From an uncultured Pelagibacteraceae bacterium (GTDB lineage: Bacteria; Pseudomonadota; Alphaproteobacteria; Pelagibacterales; AG-422-B15), in contig CABZCR010000008.1 in assembly GCA_902524285.1 (NCBI GenBank), positions 1-44,536 of the forward strand: a stretch of 44,536 bases of DNA. Direction: 5' to 3'. Numbering within the stretch: the first letter of the stretch is position 1; each line of letters starts with the position of its first letter. Both the position numbers and the translations under genes were made by a program. The notes below the pieces were generated by a model. The model worked only from the letters and a program-made list of their open reading frames with translations. It was not told where the DNA came from and made no database searches. Below, piece after piece: positions 28,962 to 37,593 of this stretch.

Positions 28962-28965
28962 TGAA

Positions 28966-30297
28966 ATGGCTTCAGCAGCTGAAAAATTAGCATCAAATTT
29001 CAACTTTAGTGTCTTTTCTAAGGCAACTGAATTGAAGAAAAGAATTTGGTTCACTTTAGGTGCTTTAATAATTTATAGATTTGGCACATATATACCTTTA
29101 CCTGGAATAGACATTGAGCAATTAAAACTTCTTGTTGAAACTAATCAAAGCGGAATTCTTGGAATGTTTGATGTTTTCGCAGGTGGCGCAATTAGTCGAA
29201 TGGCTATTTTTGCATTAGGTATCATGCCATATATATCTTCATCAATTATTATGCAGCTTATGACAAGTGTCTCTCCGCATCTGGCAAGTTTGAAGAAAGA
29301 AGGTGAGCCTGGTAGAAGAAAAATTACTCAATATACAAGATACGGAACTGTCTTACTTGCTTTATTACAAGGATATGGGATTTCTGTTGGGTTAGAATCA
29401 GCAGGAAAAGTTGTTACAGACCCTGGACTATTTTTTCGACTTTCAACAACAATTACATTAACTGGTGGAACTGTCTTCTTAATGTGGCTAGGAGAACAAA
29501 TAACCAGTAGAGGCATAGGGAATGGAATATCGCTCATTATTTTTTCTGGTATTGTAGCTGAGATACCAAGTGCCTTAATAAATACACTTACATTGGGTCG
29601 TCAGGGAACAATCTCAACTCTTACACTTGTTTTACTTTTAGTGATGATTGTAGCTGTAGTTATCTTTATTGTTTTTATGGAGAGAGCTCAGAGAAGATTA
29701 ATAGTCCAGTATCCAAAAAGACAAATGGGTAATAAGATGTTTGCTGGAGATAGCACACACTTACCTCTTAAACTCAATACTGCAGGAGTTATACCAGCAA
29801 TATTTGCTTCATCTATTCTGTTGCTACCAATTACAATTGCGAATTTTAATGTATCTGCAGAGCCAGGATTGTTAAATGATGTTGCAGCATTACTTGGAAG
29901 GGGCCAACCTGCTTACATGCTCATGTATGCTGCGGCCATTATATTTTTTGCATTCTTTTATACCTCAATTGTATTTAATCCAGTTGAAACAGCTGATAAT
30001 CTAAAAAGACAAGGTGGCTTTATTCCAGGAATTAGGCCAGGTGAAAAAACTGCAGAGTATATTGATTTTGTCTTATCCAGAATAACAACCATTGGGGCAC
30101 TATATTTAGCATTTGTATGCATACTCCCGGAAATTTTAATTGCACAATACTCAATCCCATTTTATTTGGGAGGTACATCGCTACTCATTGTTGTGGTTGT
30201 AGGTATGGATACTGTTGGACAAATTCAAAGTCATTTGTTTGCATATCAATATGAAGCTCTAATAAAAAAATCTCGCCTAAGAGGCACAAGAAGGTGA
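28966..30297 (+). CDS. secY: Preprotein translocase subunit SecY
   Basis: A 443-residue channel protein with ten predicted membrane helices. Typical blocks include RFGTYIPLPGID, FDVFAGGAISRMAIFALGIMP, the cytoplasmic loop ERAQRRLIVQYPKRQ and the tail YEALIKKSRLRG. It forms the translocon with SecE, encoded about 23 kb upstream in the same direction. It overlaps adk by four bases (GTGA). Confidence 0.98.
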   Translation: MASAAEKLASNFNFSVFSKATELKKRIWFTLGALIIYRFGTYIPLPGIDIEQLKLLVETNQSGILGMFDVFAGGAISRMAIFALGIMPYISSSIIMQLMTSVSPHLASLKKEGEPGRRKITQYTRYGTVLLALLQGYGISVGLESAGKVVTDPGLFFRLSTTITLTGGTVFLMWLGEQITSRGIGNGISLIIFSGIVAEIPSALINTLTLGRQGTISTLTLVLLLVMIVAVVIFIVFMERAQRRLIVQYPKRQMGNKMFAGDSTHLPLKLNTAGVIPAIFASSILLLPITIANFNVSAEPGLLNDVAALLGRGQPAYMLMYAAAIIFFAFFYTSIVFNPVETADNLKRQGGFIPGIRPGEKTAEYIDFVLSRITTIGALYLAFVCILPEILIAQYSIPFYLGGTSLLIVVVVGMDTVGQIQSHLFAYQYEALIKKSRLRGTRR

Positions 30298-30860
30298 ATT
30301 TAGTTTTATTGGGACCCCCAGGAGCTGGAAAAGGAACACAGGCAAATTTAATCTGTGAAAAATATAATTTAAGTCACTTATCTACTGGTGATTTGCTTAG
30401 AATGGAGATAGCTAATAAAAGTGAAATTGGGGTAAAGGCTAAACAAATTATTGATGAGGGAAAACTAGTTTCTAACGATATTATAATTAATGTTATTAAA
30501 TCATTTTTTAATAATAATAAAAATTTAAGTGGATACCTGCTCGATGGTTTTCCCAGAAATACAGAGCAGGCTAAGCTTCTAGATAAATTGATGTCAGAAC
30601 TTAAAGACAAAATATCATGCGTAATTCAGTTAGATGTTGATGAAAAACATTTAAAAGACAGAATATTATCTAGAGGTAAAGAAGAAGGAAGATCCGATGA
30701 TAACGAGGAAACTTTGATTAAAAGACTCGAAACATATTTCAATGAAACTATGCCTTTAATAAAATATTATGATGAAGAAAAATTGCTAAAAAAAGTCAGT
30801 GGTGTTGGTGAAATTATGCAAATAAATCAATCAATTAACACAATTATAGATCATCTTTAA
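30294..30860 (+). CDS. adk: Adenylate kinase (short-LID form)
   Basis: A 188-residue enzyme that interconverts ATP+AMP and 2 ADP. The P-loop GPPGAGKGT is at residues 7-15; LSTGDLLR and LLDGFPRN bind AMP. After LSRGKEEGRSDD the protein passes directly to ETLIKRLETY, so the LID is the short version without a zinc or beta-sheet insert. The start is GTG 30294, sharing GTGA with the secY stop; no ATG lies near. Its place between secY and rpsM is an alphaproteobacterial trait. Confidence 0.96.
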   Translation: MNLVLLGPPGAGKGTQANLICEKYNLSHLSTGDLLRMEIANKSEIGVKAKQIIDEGKLVSNDIIINVIKSFFNNNKNLSGYLLDGFPRNTEQAKLLDKLMSELKDKISCVIQLDVDEKHLKDRILSRGKEEGRSDDNEETLIKRLETYFNETMPLIKYYDEEKLLKKVSGVGEIMQINQSINTIIDHL

Positions 30861-30865
30861 TATGC

Positions 30866-30893
30866 TTGACCAATTAATTAATAATCCTATAAT
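30866..30893 (+). promoter_or_regulatory. Promoter of the rpsM-rpsK-rpoA-rplQ (alpha) segment
   Basis: TTGACC (30866-30871), a 16-base spacer and a perfect TATAAT (30888-30893), followed by CCCGCAATCT. It is the closest match to consensus I found in the window. A start near 30900 leaves about 33 bases of leader with AGG at 30921 before the rpsM ATG. The discriminator resembles that of the rpsL promoter (GCA-TCT in both). Confidence 0.8.
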
Positions 30894-30932
30894 CCCGCAA
30901 TCTCTCAAACCAAAAATGTTAGGTCTTTATTA

Positions 30933-31310
30933 ATGGCTCGTATTGCTGGAGTAAATATTCCAACCCAAAAAAAATTAGGAGTTGCTTTGACCTACGTTTA
31001 CGGAATTGGTGATAAGATTTCAAAAGATGTATGTTCTCAGGCAAATGTTGATGCTAATACTAGAGTTCAGGATCTATCTGAAGCAGAAATAAAAAACGTT
31101 AGTGATGTTATTTCATCATCATTTTTAGTTGAAGGTGATTTAAGAAGAGAGGTATCTGGAAATATCAAAAGATTAAAAGATTTAGGTACGTATAGAGGTG
31201 TAAGACACAGAAAAAATTTGCCATGTAGAGGTCAGCGTACTCATACAAACGCTAGAACTAAAAAAGGAAAAGCTATTGCAATTGCTGGAAAGAAAAAGGT
31301 TACTAAATAA
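30933..31310 (+). CDS. rpsM: 30S ribosomal protein S13
   Basis: A 125-residue head protein contacting P-site tRNA. It starts [20 protein letters not shown] and ends with the basic [20 protein letters not shown] and NARTKKG. Length is normal for alphaproteobacteria. It is the first gene behind the strong promoter at 30866. Confidence 0.98.
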   Translation: MARIAGVNIPTQKKLGVALTYVYGIGDKISKDVCSQANVDANTRVQDLSEAEIKNVSDVISSSFLVEGDLRREVSGNIKRLKDLGTYRGVRHRKNLPCRGQRTHTNARTKKGKAIAIAGKKKVTK

Positions 31311-31312
31311 AT

Positions 31313-31702
31313 ATGGCTGAAGCTAAAACTTTAAAAAAGAAAAAACAAAAAAAGAATATCATATCTGGATTAGCGTATATTAATGCTACATTTAATAATA
31401 CTATGATTACCATTACCGATGAGCAAGGCAACAGTATTGCATGGTCGTCTGCGGGAGTAAAAGGTTTTAAAGGATCAAGAAAGTCCACACCATACGCTGC
31501 ACAAATTGCAGCTGAGGATGCTGGCACAAAAGCAAAAGAGTTTGGTTTAAAAAACTTACAAGTATTTGTTAGAGGACCAGGCGGAGGACGAGAGTCGGCA
31601 CTACGAGCATTACAAGCCGTGGGATTCTATATAACTTCTATAAAAGATACTACACCAATCCCTCATAATGGTTGTCGTCCACCAAAGAAAAGAAGAGTTT
31701 AA
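31313..31702 (+). CDS. rpsK: 30S ribosomal protein S11
   Basis: A 129-residue platform protein. Key blocks are [39 protein letters not shown] and the end [18 protein letters not shown]. rpoA follows after 22 bases with no rpsD between them, as is usual in alphaproteobacteria. Confidence 0.98.
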   Translation: MAEAKTLKKKKQKKNIISGLAYINATFNNTMITITDEQGNSIAWSSAGVKGFKGSRKSTPYAAQIAAEDAGTKAKEFGLKNLQVFVRGPGGGRESALRALQAVGFYITSIKDTTPIPHNGCRPPKKRRV

Positions 31703-31724
31703 TATTTATTAAAGGAAAAAAACT

Positions 31725-32747
31725 ATGAGTATTATTAATAATTGGCAGGCATTAATAAAACCTTCAAAACTAAAGCTAATCAGCGATGAGGACACTCAAT
31801 ATAAAGCAACTTTAATTGCGGAACCACTTGAAAGGGGTTTTGGATTAACACTTGGAAATGCTCTTAGAAGAGTGCTGTTGTCATCACTACAAGGTACTGC
31901 TGTGACAGCTATTAAAATAGATAATGTTCTTCATGAGTTTTCATCTATAGATGGAGTAAGAGAAGACGTTACAGATATAGTGTTAAATATTAAGTCCTTA
32001 TCTTTAAATATGCATTCTGAAGGTGTAAGAAAAATGAATCTCAATGTAACTGGTCCAGGTGAGATTACTGCGGGTATGATAAATACACCATCTGAAATTG
32101 ATATTATAAATCCAGAATTAGTTATCTGTAATCTTGATGACAATACTGAATTTAATATGGAGCTTACCGTAGCAAAAGGTAAAGGTTATGTTGCTGCTGA
32201 ACATAACAAGCCAGAAGATTCTGCAATAGGCCTTATTCCAATAGACTCCATATTTAGCCCAGTTAAACAAGTTTCATACAGTATAGAAAATACTAGAGAA
32301 GGAAAAGTTTTAGATTATGACAAGTTAACAATGTCAATTGAAACAAATGGATCAGTATCTCCTGAGGATTCAATTGCTTTTGCAGCACGAATAATTCAAG
32401 ACCAATTGCAATCATTTATTAATTTTGAAGAACCTGAAGAGATTCAGGAAGAACCTGATGCATTGGAACCTCAATTTAATAAAAATCTTTTAAGAAAAGT
32501 TGAGGAGCTTGAACTTTCAGTGAGATCAATGAATTGTCTAAGAAATGATAATATTATTTACATTGGAGACCTTGTTCAAAAAAGTGAAATTGAAATGTTG
32601 CGTACACCCAATTTTGGTCGTAAGTCTCTAAATGAAATAAAAGAAGTACTAGGTACTATGTCACTATATTTAGGCATGGAAGTACCTAATTGGCCACCTG
32701 AAAATATTGAGGAAATGGCAAGAAAGATTGAAGATCCATATAACTAA
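31725..32747 (+). CDS. rpoA: DNA-directed RNA polymerase alpha subunit
   Basis: A 340-residue subunit. The N-terminal assembly domain has [20 protein letters not shown]; an acidic linker ([15 protein letters not shown]) leads to the C-terminal domain with [15 protein letters not shown] and [14 protein letters not shown], the DNA- and activator-binding helix-hairpin-helix. Both domains are complete. AAAGGA lies upstream of the ATG. Confidence 0.98.
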   Translation: MSIINNWQALIKPSKLKLISDEDTQYKATLIAEPLERGFGLTLGNALRRVLLSSLQGTAVTAIKIDNVLHEFSSIDGVREDVTDIVLNIKSLSLNMHSEGVRKMNLNVTGPGEITAGMINTPSEIDIINPELVICNLDDNTEFNMELTVAKGKGYVAAEHNKPEDSAIGLIPIDSIFSPVKQVSYSIENTREGKVLDYDKLTMSIETNGSVSPEDSIAFAARIIQDQLQSFINFEEPEEIQEEPDALEPQFNKNLLRKVEELELSVRSMNCLRNDNIIYIGDLVQKSEIEMLRTPNFGRKSLNEIKEVLGTMSLYLGMEVPNWPPENIEEMARKIEDPYN

Positions 32748-32749
32748 AA

Positions 32750-33112
32750 ATGAGACACGGAATAGCAAAAAGAAAGTTAAATAGGACATCATCGCATCGG
32801 ATAGCGATGCTTGAGAACATGGCTGTTTCTCTAATCAAAAATGAGACTATTAAAACCACACTTCCAAAAGCAAAGGAATTAAGACCATTTGTTGAAAAGA
32901 TTATCACTCTAGGTAAAAAGAATAAAAGTTCATCTAGGGCAAATGCTTTTAACTCGCTTAGAGATAAAGAAGCAGTAACAAAAGTTTTCGGAGATTTATC
33001 TGAAAGATTCAAAGATAGAAGCGGTGGCTATTGTAGAATTGTAAAAGCCGGTTATCGATCAGGTGATAATGCGCCTATGGCTTACATCCAAATTCTTGAT
33101 CAAGAAAAATAA
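32750..33112 (+). CDS. rplQ: 50S ribosomal protein L17
   Basis: A 120-residue protein that starts [20 protein letters not shown] and ends [15 protein letters not shown]. It closes the co-oriented ribosomal run that began with tuf. No intrinsic terminator is obvious in the 45 bases that follow; only an AT-rich hairpin overlaps the next start codon. Confidence 0.97.
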   Translation: MRHGIAKRKLNRTSSHRIAMLENMAVSLIKNETIKTTLPKAKELRPFVEKIITLGKKNKSSSRANAFNSLRDKEAVTKVFGDLSERFKDRSGGYCRIVKAGYRSGDNAPMAYIQILDQEK

Positions 33113-33137
33113 TATCTAATTAATACTAAGTTGATTT

Positions 33138-33159
33138 ATCTAAACATATAAATTTAGAT
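33138..33159 (+). promoter_or_regulatory. AT-rich hairpin covering the pseudouridine synthase start codon
   Basis: ATCTAAA (33138-33144) and TTTAGAT (33153-33159) form a perfect 7-bp stem around CATATAAA, and the 3' arm includes the AT of the ATG at 33158. The stem could extend three pairs using a G-T pair. With one G-C pair it is weak, so start-site masking is only a possibility. Confidence 0.3.
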
Positions 33160-34027
33160 GAAATCCAAAAAAACTATAATTGTTGATAGTGCTTCTAACG
33201 GGGCGAGATTAGACAAGTTTTTAAAAGAAAGATTAAATATTCCTTTTTCATTACTTCACAAAGAGCTCAGAAAAAAATCAATCGAAGTAAATAATAAAAA
33301 AAAACTTGGAAGTTATAGAGTTAAACAAGATGATATTGTTGATGTTTTCAAGGAATTCAAATTAATTCATAAAAATAAATCTTCAATTAAAATACCCAAC
33401 ATACTCAAGAGAAAAATTAAGAGTTCAGTAGTTTATCAATCCGACGACTTTATTATTATTAATAAATGGGCTGGAATACCGTGTCAGCGTGGATCAAAAA
33501 TTAATCTATCGATTGATGATCTACTTCAATTTTTTAATACTAAAGATAGTCATCCTAAGCTAGTGCATCGGCTTGATAAAGACACAACTGGTCTATTGAT
33601 AATTGCAAAAAATTCTAATTCAGCAAGGTACTTTCATAAAATTCTGTCTAACCATAAAATAAAGAAAACTTATTATGCAATAGTTGAAAAAAAACCAAAA
33701 AATAGAGAGGGAGTACTTAATGATATGCTTCCCAAAAATAAAAAAAATGTTTCGGCTGAAACAAAATATCAAATAATAAAAAAACTGCCTGGAGAATATT
33801 TTCTTTTAAAATTAAATCCTCAATCAGGTAGAAAACATCAAATCAGGCAACATTGTTTTATGAATGGTTTCCCAATCCTTGGCGATAAAAAATATTATAT
33901 TGAACGTAATCAAATAAAATTTTCTAATTTATTTCTACATGCCGGCGCTTTAGAATTCATTGATATGAATAATAAAAAAGTCAAAATAGAGACTGAACTC
34001 CCAAATCACTTTAGAAAATACTTATAA
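33158..34027 (+). CDS. RluC/RluD-family 23S rRNA pseudouridine synthase
   Basis: A 289-residue RNA-modifying enzyme. An N-terminal S4 domain (NGARLDKFLKERLNI through IEVNNKKKLGSYRVKQDDIV) precedes the catalytic domain, where the HRLDKDTTGLLIIAKN motif gives the catalytic Asp140. NPQSGRKHQIRQHC is the second family signature. RluC, which modifies three sites in 23S rRNA, is the likeliest identity because of the overall size and S4 arrangement, but RluD or another paralogue is possible. No good ribosome site is visible; the start codon lies in an AT-rich hairpin. Confidence 0.9.
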   Translation: MKSKKTIIVDSASNGARLDKFLKERLNIPFSLLHKELRKKSIEVNNKKKLGSYRVKQDDIVDVFKEFKLIHKNKSSIKIPNILKRKIKSSVVYQSDDFIIINKWAGIPCQRGSKINLSIDDLLQFFNTKDSHPKLVHRLDKDTTGLLIIAKNSNSARYFHKILSNHKIKKTYYAIVEKKPKNREGVLNDMLPKNKKNVSAETKYQIIKKLPGEYFLLKLNPQSGRKHQIRQHCFMNGFPILGDKKYYIERNQIKFSNLFLHAGALEFIDMNNKKVKIETELPNHFRKYL

Positions 34028-34028
34028 A

Positions 34029-34056
34029 TTGATAATTCAGAAATATTATATAATAT
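34029..34056 (+). promoter_or_regulatory. Possible promoter of pccB-pccA
   Basis: TTGATA (34029-34034) is followed by overlapping -10 candidates: TATAAT at 34049-34054 (spacer 14) or TAATAT at 34051-34056 (spacer 16). Transcription would begin only a few bases before the ATG at 34066, giving an almost leaderless message. This agrees with the lack of a ribosome site there. Confidence 0.35.
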
Positions 34057-34065
34057 AGTTACTTC

Positions 34066-35598
34066 ATGAGTGATATCATCAAATTATTAGAAAAAAAGCG
34101 CGAAGAGGCTAAATTGGGTGGAGGAAAAAGACGAATTGACTCTCAGCACGCAAAAGGCAAATTAACAGCAAGAGAACGAATAGAGGTACTTTTAGATCAA
34201 GACACTTTTGAAGAGTACGATATGTATGTGGAACACCGTACTAATGACTTTGGCATGGCCGATCAGAAGTATGCGGGTGATGGAGTGGTTACCGGTAGTG
34301 GAAAAATAAATGGAAAATTAGTATACGTTTTCAGTCAAGACTTTACAGTTTTTGGGGGCTCATTATCTGAAGCTCATGCAGAAAAAATATGCAAGATAAT
34401 GGATATGGCAATGAAAGTTGGAGCCCCTATTATTGGCATAAATGATTCTGGTGGCGCACGTATTCAGGAGGGCGTTGCTTCTTTAGCTGGATATGCAGAG
34501 GTATTTCAACGAAATGTTCTTGCCTCTGGAGTTGTTCCTCAAATTTCAGTAATTATGGGTCCATGTGCTGGTGGAGCTGTGTATTCACCTGCAATGACAG
34601 ATTTCATATTTATGGTTAAAAATACCTCATTCATGTTTGTGACTGGTCCAGATGTTGTAAAGACCGTGACACAAGAAAATGTTACGCAAGAGGAATTGGG
34701 AGGCGCTAAAACACATACTTCAAAGTCTTCTGTAGCTGATGGAGCATTCAACAATGATATTGAAACACTCCAAGAAGTAAAAAGTCTTATTGACTTGCTG
34801 CCTTCAAGTAATCGTGAGAGATCTAAAAATATTAAAGATAGTTTTCAAGACCTACGTCCAGATTACTCTTTAGATACCCTTGTTCCTGAAAACGCAAATA
34901 AACCATATGACATGAAGGAACTAATCAATAAAGTAGTTGATAATAACTATTTTTTTGAAATTCAACCTGACTTTGCAAAAAATATTATCACTGGTTTTGG
35001 TAGAATTGAGGGAAGAACAGTCGGATTTGTGGCAAACCAGCCTTTAGTTTTGGCAGGATGTCTTGATATAGACTCTGGTAAAAAAGGAGGCAGGTTTGTA
35101 AGATTTTGTGATTGTTTCAATATACCAATTGTAACTTTTGTTGACGTACCGGGTTTCTTGCCAGGAGTATCTCAGGAACACAATGGTATCATTAAAAATG
35201 GTGCCAAGCTTTTATACGCTTATGCTGAAGCAACCGTTCCCAAAATTACAATAATAACTCGTAAGGCTTACGGAGGTGCATATGTCGTAATGGCTTCAAA
35301 GCATTTGCGTGGTGATATTAATTATGCATGGCCAAGTGCAGAAATTGCAGTTATGGGCGCAAAGGGAGCTACTGAAATTTTGTTCAGAAACGAAATAAAG
35401 GATAAAAAGAAAATTGATAAGAGAACACAAGAATATACAGATCAGTTTGTAAATCCATTTATTGCTTCAAAGAGAGGATTTATAGACGATGTAATAAGAC
35501 CACATTCAACACGTCGACGTATAGCGACAGCACTTGAAAATCTCAAAGATAAAGAATTATCTTCTCCCTTAAAAAAACACGATAATATACCATTATAA
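34066..35598 (+). CDS. pccB: Acyl-CoA (probably propionyl-CoA) carboxylase beta subunit
   Basis: A 510-residue carboxyltransferase that moves CO2 from biotin to an acyl-CoA, feeding methylmalonyl-CoA to the TCA cycle when propionyl-CoA is the substrate. Family blocks include [13 protein letters not shown], the oxyanion-hole segments [17 protein letters not shown] and [16 protein letters not shown] in the first half, and VDVPGFLPG and [14 protein letters not shown] in the second. The residue after GGAY, normally Asp in propionyl-CoA enzymes, is Val407 here, which could widen or shift acyl specificity. It is three bases before pccA, so the two form one unit. Confidence 0.9.
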   Translation: MSDIIKLLEKKREEAKLGGGKRRIDSQHAKGKLTARERIEVLLDQDTFEEYDMYVEHRTNDFGMADQKYAGDGVVTGSGKINGKLVYVFSQDFTVFGGSLSEAHAEKICKIMDMAMKVGAPIIGINDSGGARIQEGVASLAGYAEVFQRNVLASGVVPQISVIMGPCAGGAVYSPAMTDFIFMVKNTSFMFVTGPDVVKTVTQENVTQEELGGAKTHTSKSSVADGAFNNDIETLQEVKSLIDLLPSSNRERSKNIKDSFQDLRPDYSLDTLVPENANKPYDMKELINKVVDNNYFFEIQPDFAKNIITGFGRIEGRTVGFVANQPLVLAGCLDIDSGKKGGRFVRFCDCFNIPIVTFVDVPGFLPGVSQEHNGIIKNGAKLLYAYAEATVPKITIITRKAYGGAYVVMASKHLRGDINYAWPSAEIAVMGAKGATEILFRNEIKDKKKIDKRTQEYTDQFVNPFIASKRGFIDDVIRPHSTRRRIATALENLKDKELSSPLKKHDNIPL

Positions 35599-35601
35599 TT
35601 A

Positions 35602-37593
35602 ATGATTAAAAAAATTCTAATCGCGAATAGAGGAGAAATTGCGTGCAGAGTTATACGTACAGCAAGGAAGTTGGATATCAATACGGTAGCTGTTTATTCT
35701 GATGCTGATAAAGATTCTTTGTTTGTGAAACAGGCAGATGAGTCTTACCATATAGGAGGCTCTCAGCCAGCTGAGTCTTATTTAGATATTAATAAGATCA
35801 TTAATATTGCAAAAAAATCAAAGGCTGACGCAGTTCATCCAGGATACGGATTTTTATCTGAAAATGCCGCTTTTGTTAAAAGATTGGCTAAAGAGAAAAT
35901 AAAATTTATTGGACCTAATCCTAATGCTATAAAAAAAATGGGAGACAAAATTGAGTCCAAAAATCTTGCAATAAAACTTAAATTAAACGTAATACCCGGT
36001 CATACCGCTCCGGTAAAAAACTCAAAAGAAGCATTAAAAATCTCAAATAAAATTGGATACCCAGTCTTGCTAAAAGCATCAGCTGGAGGTGGCGGTAAAG
36101 GAATGAGAATAGTAAGAAAAAATAGTGAATTAGAAGAAAATTTTAATGCTGCAAAGAGTGAGTCAAAGAAAAGCTTTGGGGATGATCGTGTGTTTATTGA
36201 AAAATATATAGAGCAACCAAGACATATTGAGATACAAATTCTTTGTGACAAACATGGAAATCAAGTTCATTTAGGTGAGAGAGAATGCTCAATTCAAAGG
36301 AGATATCAAAAAGTTATTGAGGAGTGCCCATCACCATTTGTAGATGAGGAAATGAGAAATGAAATGGCTGCACAAGCTCTAACACTTGCAAAGGAAGTTA
36401 AGTACGACTCAGCGGGGACCGTAGAATTTGTAGTAGATGCTAACAAAAATTTTTATTTTCTCGAGATGAACACAAGACTTCAAGTTGAACATCCTGTTTC
36501 TGAGCTTGTTACAGGCGTAGATCTGGTTGAACAAATGATTTATTGTGCAGATAATAATAAGTTAAATATATCACAAAAAGATATTGACCTTAAAGGCTGG
36601 TCAATTGAGTCTCGTATTTACGCCGAAGATCCAACTAAAGATTTTTTACCTTCAATTGGTAGAGTGACTGAATACATAGAGCCATCAAAAATCGAAGATA
36701 AAGAACAAATTATTAGAAACGATACAGGAATAAATCCTGGATCTGAAGTTTCTTTATTTTATGATCCTATGATATCAAAGCTAGCAGTTCATAGTAAGGA
36801 TAGAGCAACTGCAATAGACTTAATGATCAATTCACTGCAAAATTATTACTTATCAGGAGTTGAAAATAATATTGAATTTCTGATTTCAATTTTAGATGAC
36901 AAAAAATTTAGAAACGGTGAAATAAGTACAAATTTTATCAAAGAAAAATTCCCTAAGGGTTACTATTCTAATCATAATTTAAGTGAATATAATAAACACA
37001 GAATTGCAATTTTTGCCCAGGTTTTATTTATATTCCAATTACAAAGCAAGATACTAACTTCAAATGATTTTGTAATAAAGGTAGGAGAAGATTTTCTTAA
37101 CCTCAAAGTTACAGAATCTAAGTTTGAAAAAGAAAGATTTTATGGAACATTTAAAATAGATAAAAAAGAGTATGAGATTGAAACATCTATAAAGCTTAAC
37201 GAGAGGTTATGTCAGGTAAGTATTAATCGGCAAATAGAGTATTTTAAATTAAATAAACTTGTAAACCTTAACTCTTCGGATGTCAGTTACTATGATTGTA
37301 GATGTCAGACTACAGTTGTAAGTAAACAACATGAAACTTACATAAGGCTTATGCCAAAAATAAAATTAGAAGATTTATCAAAAAAATTAATTTCTCCAAT
37401 GCCTGGTCTAATCAAGTCAGTAGACGTATCTGAAGGACAAAAAATCAAAAGCGGCGATCAATTGCTAATCATTGAAGCAATGAAAATGGAGAATATATTA
37501 AAAAGTGAAAAAGACTGCGTAATTGATAAAGTTCTAATAAAGCCAGGCGATAGCGTGGGCGCTGATGAGGAGCTTATTCTATTTTCTAAATAG
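35602..37593 (+). CDS. pccA: Acyl-CoA (probably propionyl-CoA) carboxylase alpha subunit, biotin carboxylase plus carrier
   Basis: A 663-residue biotin-dependent subunit of the usual PccA length. The biotin carboxylase domain starts KKILIANRGEIACRVIRTA, with the ATP-grasp loop KASAGGGGKGMRI and MNTRLQVEHPVSELVTG. A divergent middle region corresponds to the BT domain that contacts the beta subunit. The C-terminal biotin carrier carries EAMKMEN with the biotin-accepting Lys628. The presence of the BT domain and PccB beside it argues for propionyl-CoA rather than pyruvate or acetyl-CoA carboxylase. Its last eight bases overlap the end of the opposing dioxygenase gene. Confidence 0.93.
   Translation: MIKKILIANRGEIACRVIRTARKLDINTVAVYSDADKDSLFVKQADESYHIGGSQPAESYLDINKIINIAKKSKADAVHPGYGFLSENAAFVKRLAKEKIKFIGPNPNAIKKMGDKIESKNLAIKLKLNVIPGHTAPVKNSKEALKISNKIGYPVLLKASAGGGGKGMRIVRKNSELEENFNAAKSESKKSFGDDRVFIEKYIEQPRHIEIQILCDKHGNQVHLGERECSIQRRYQKVIEECPSPFVDEEMRNEMAAQALTLAKEVKYDSAGTVEFVVDANKNFYFLEMNTRLQVEHPVSELVTGVDLVEQMIYCADNNKLNISQKDIDLKGWSIESRIYAEDPTKDFLPSIGRVTEYIEPSKIEDKEQIIRNDTGINPGSEVSLFYDPMISKLAVHSKDRATAIDLMINSLQNYYLSGVENNIEFLISILDDKKFRNGEISTNFIKEKFPKGYYSNHNLSEYNKHRIAIFAQVLFIFQLQSKILTSNDFVIKVGEDFLNLKVTESKFEKERFYGTFKIDKKEYEIETSIKLNERLCQVSINRQIEYFKLNKLVNLNSSDVSYYDCRCQTTVVSKQHETYIRLMPKIKLEDLSKKLISPMPGLIKSVDVSEGQKIKSGDQLLIIEAMKMENILKSEKDCVIDKVLIKPGDSVGADEELILFSK

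Noticed and set aside
30861-32747. Absence of rpsD, rpmJ and infA from the alpha and spc gene sets, considered as gene loss
   Set aside because: These genes usually lie elsewhere in alphaproteobacteria, so their absence here is expected.
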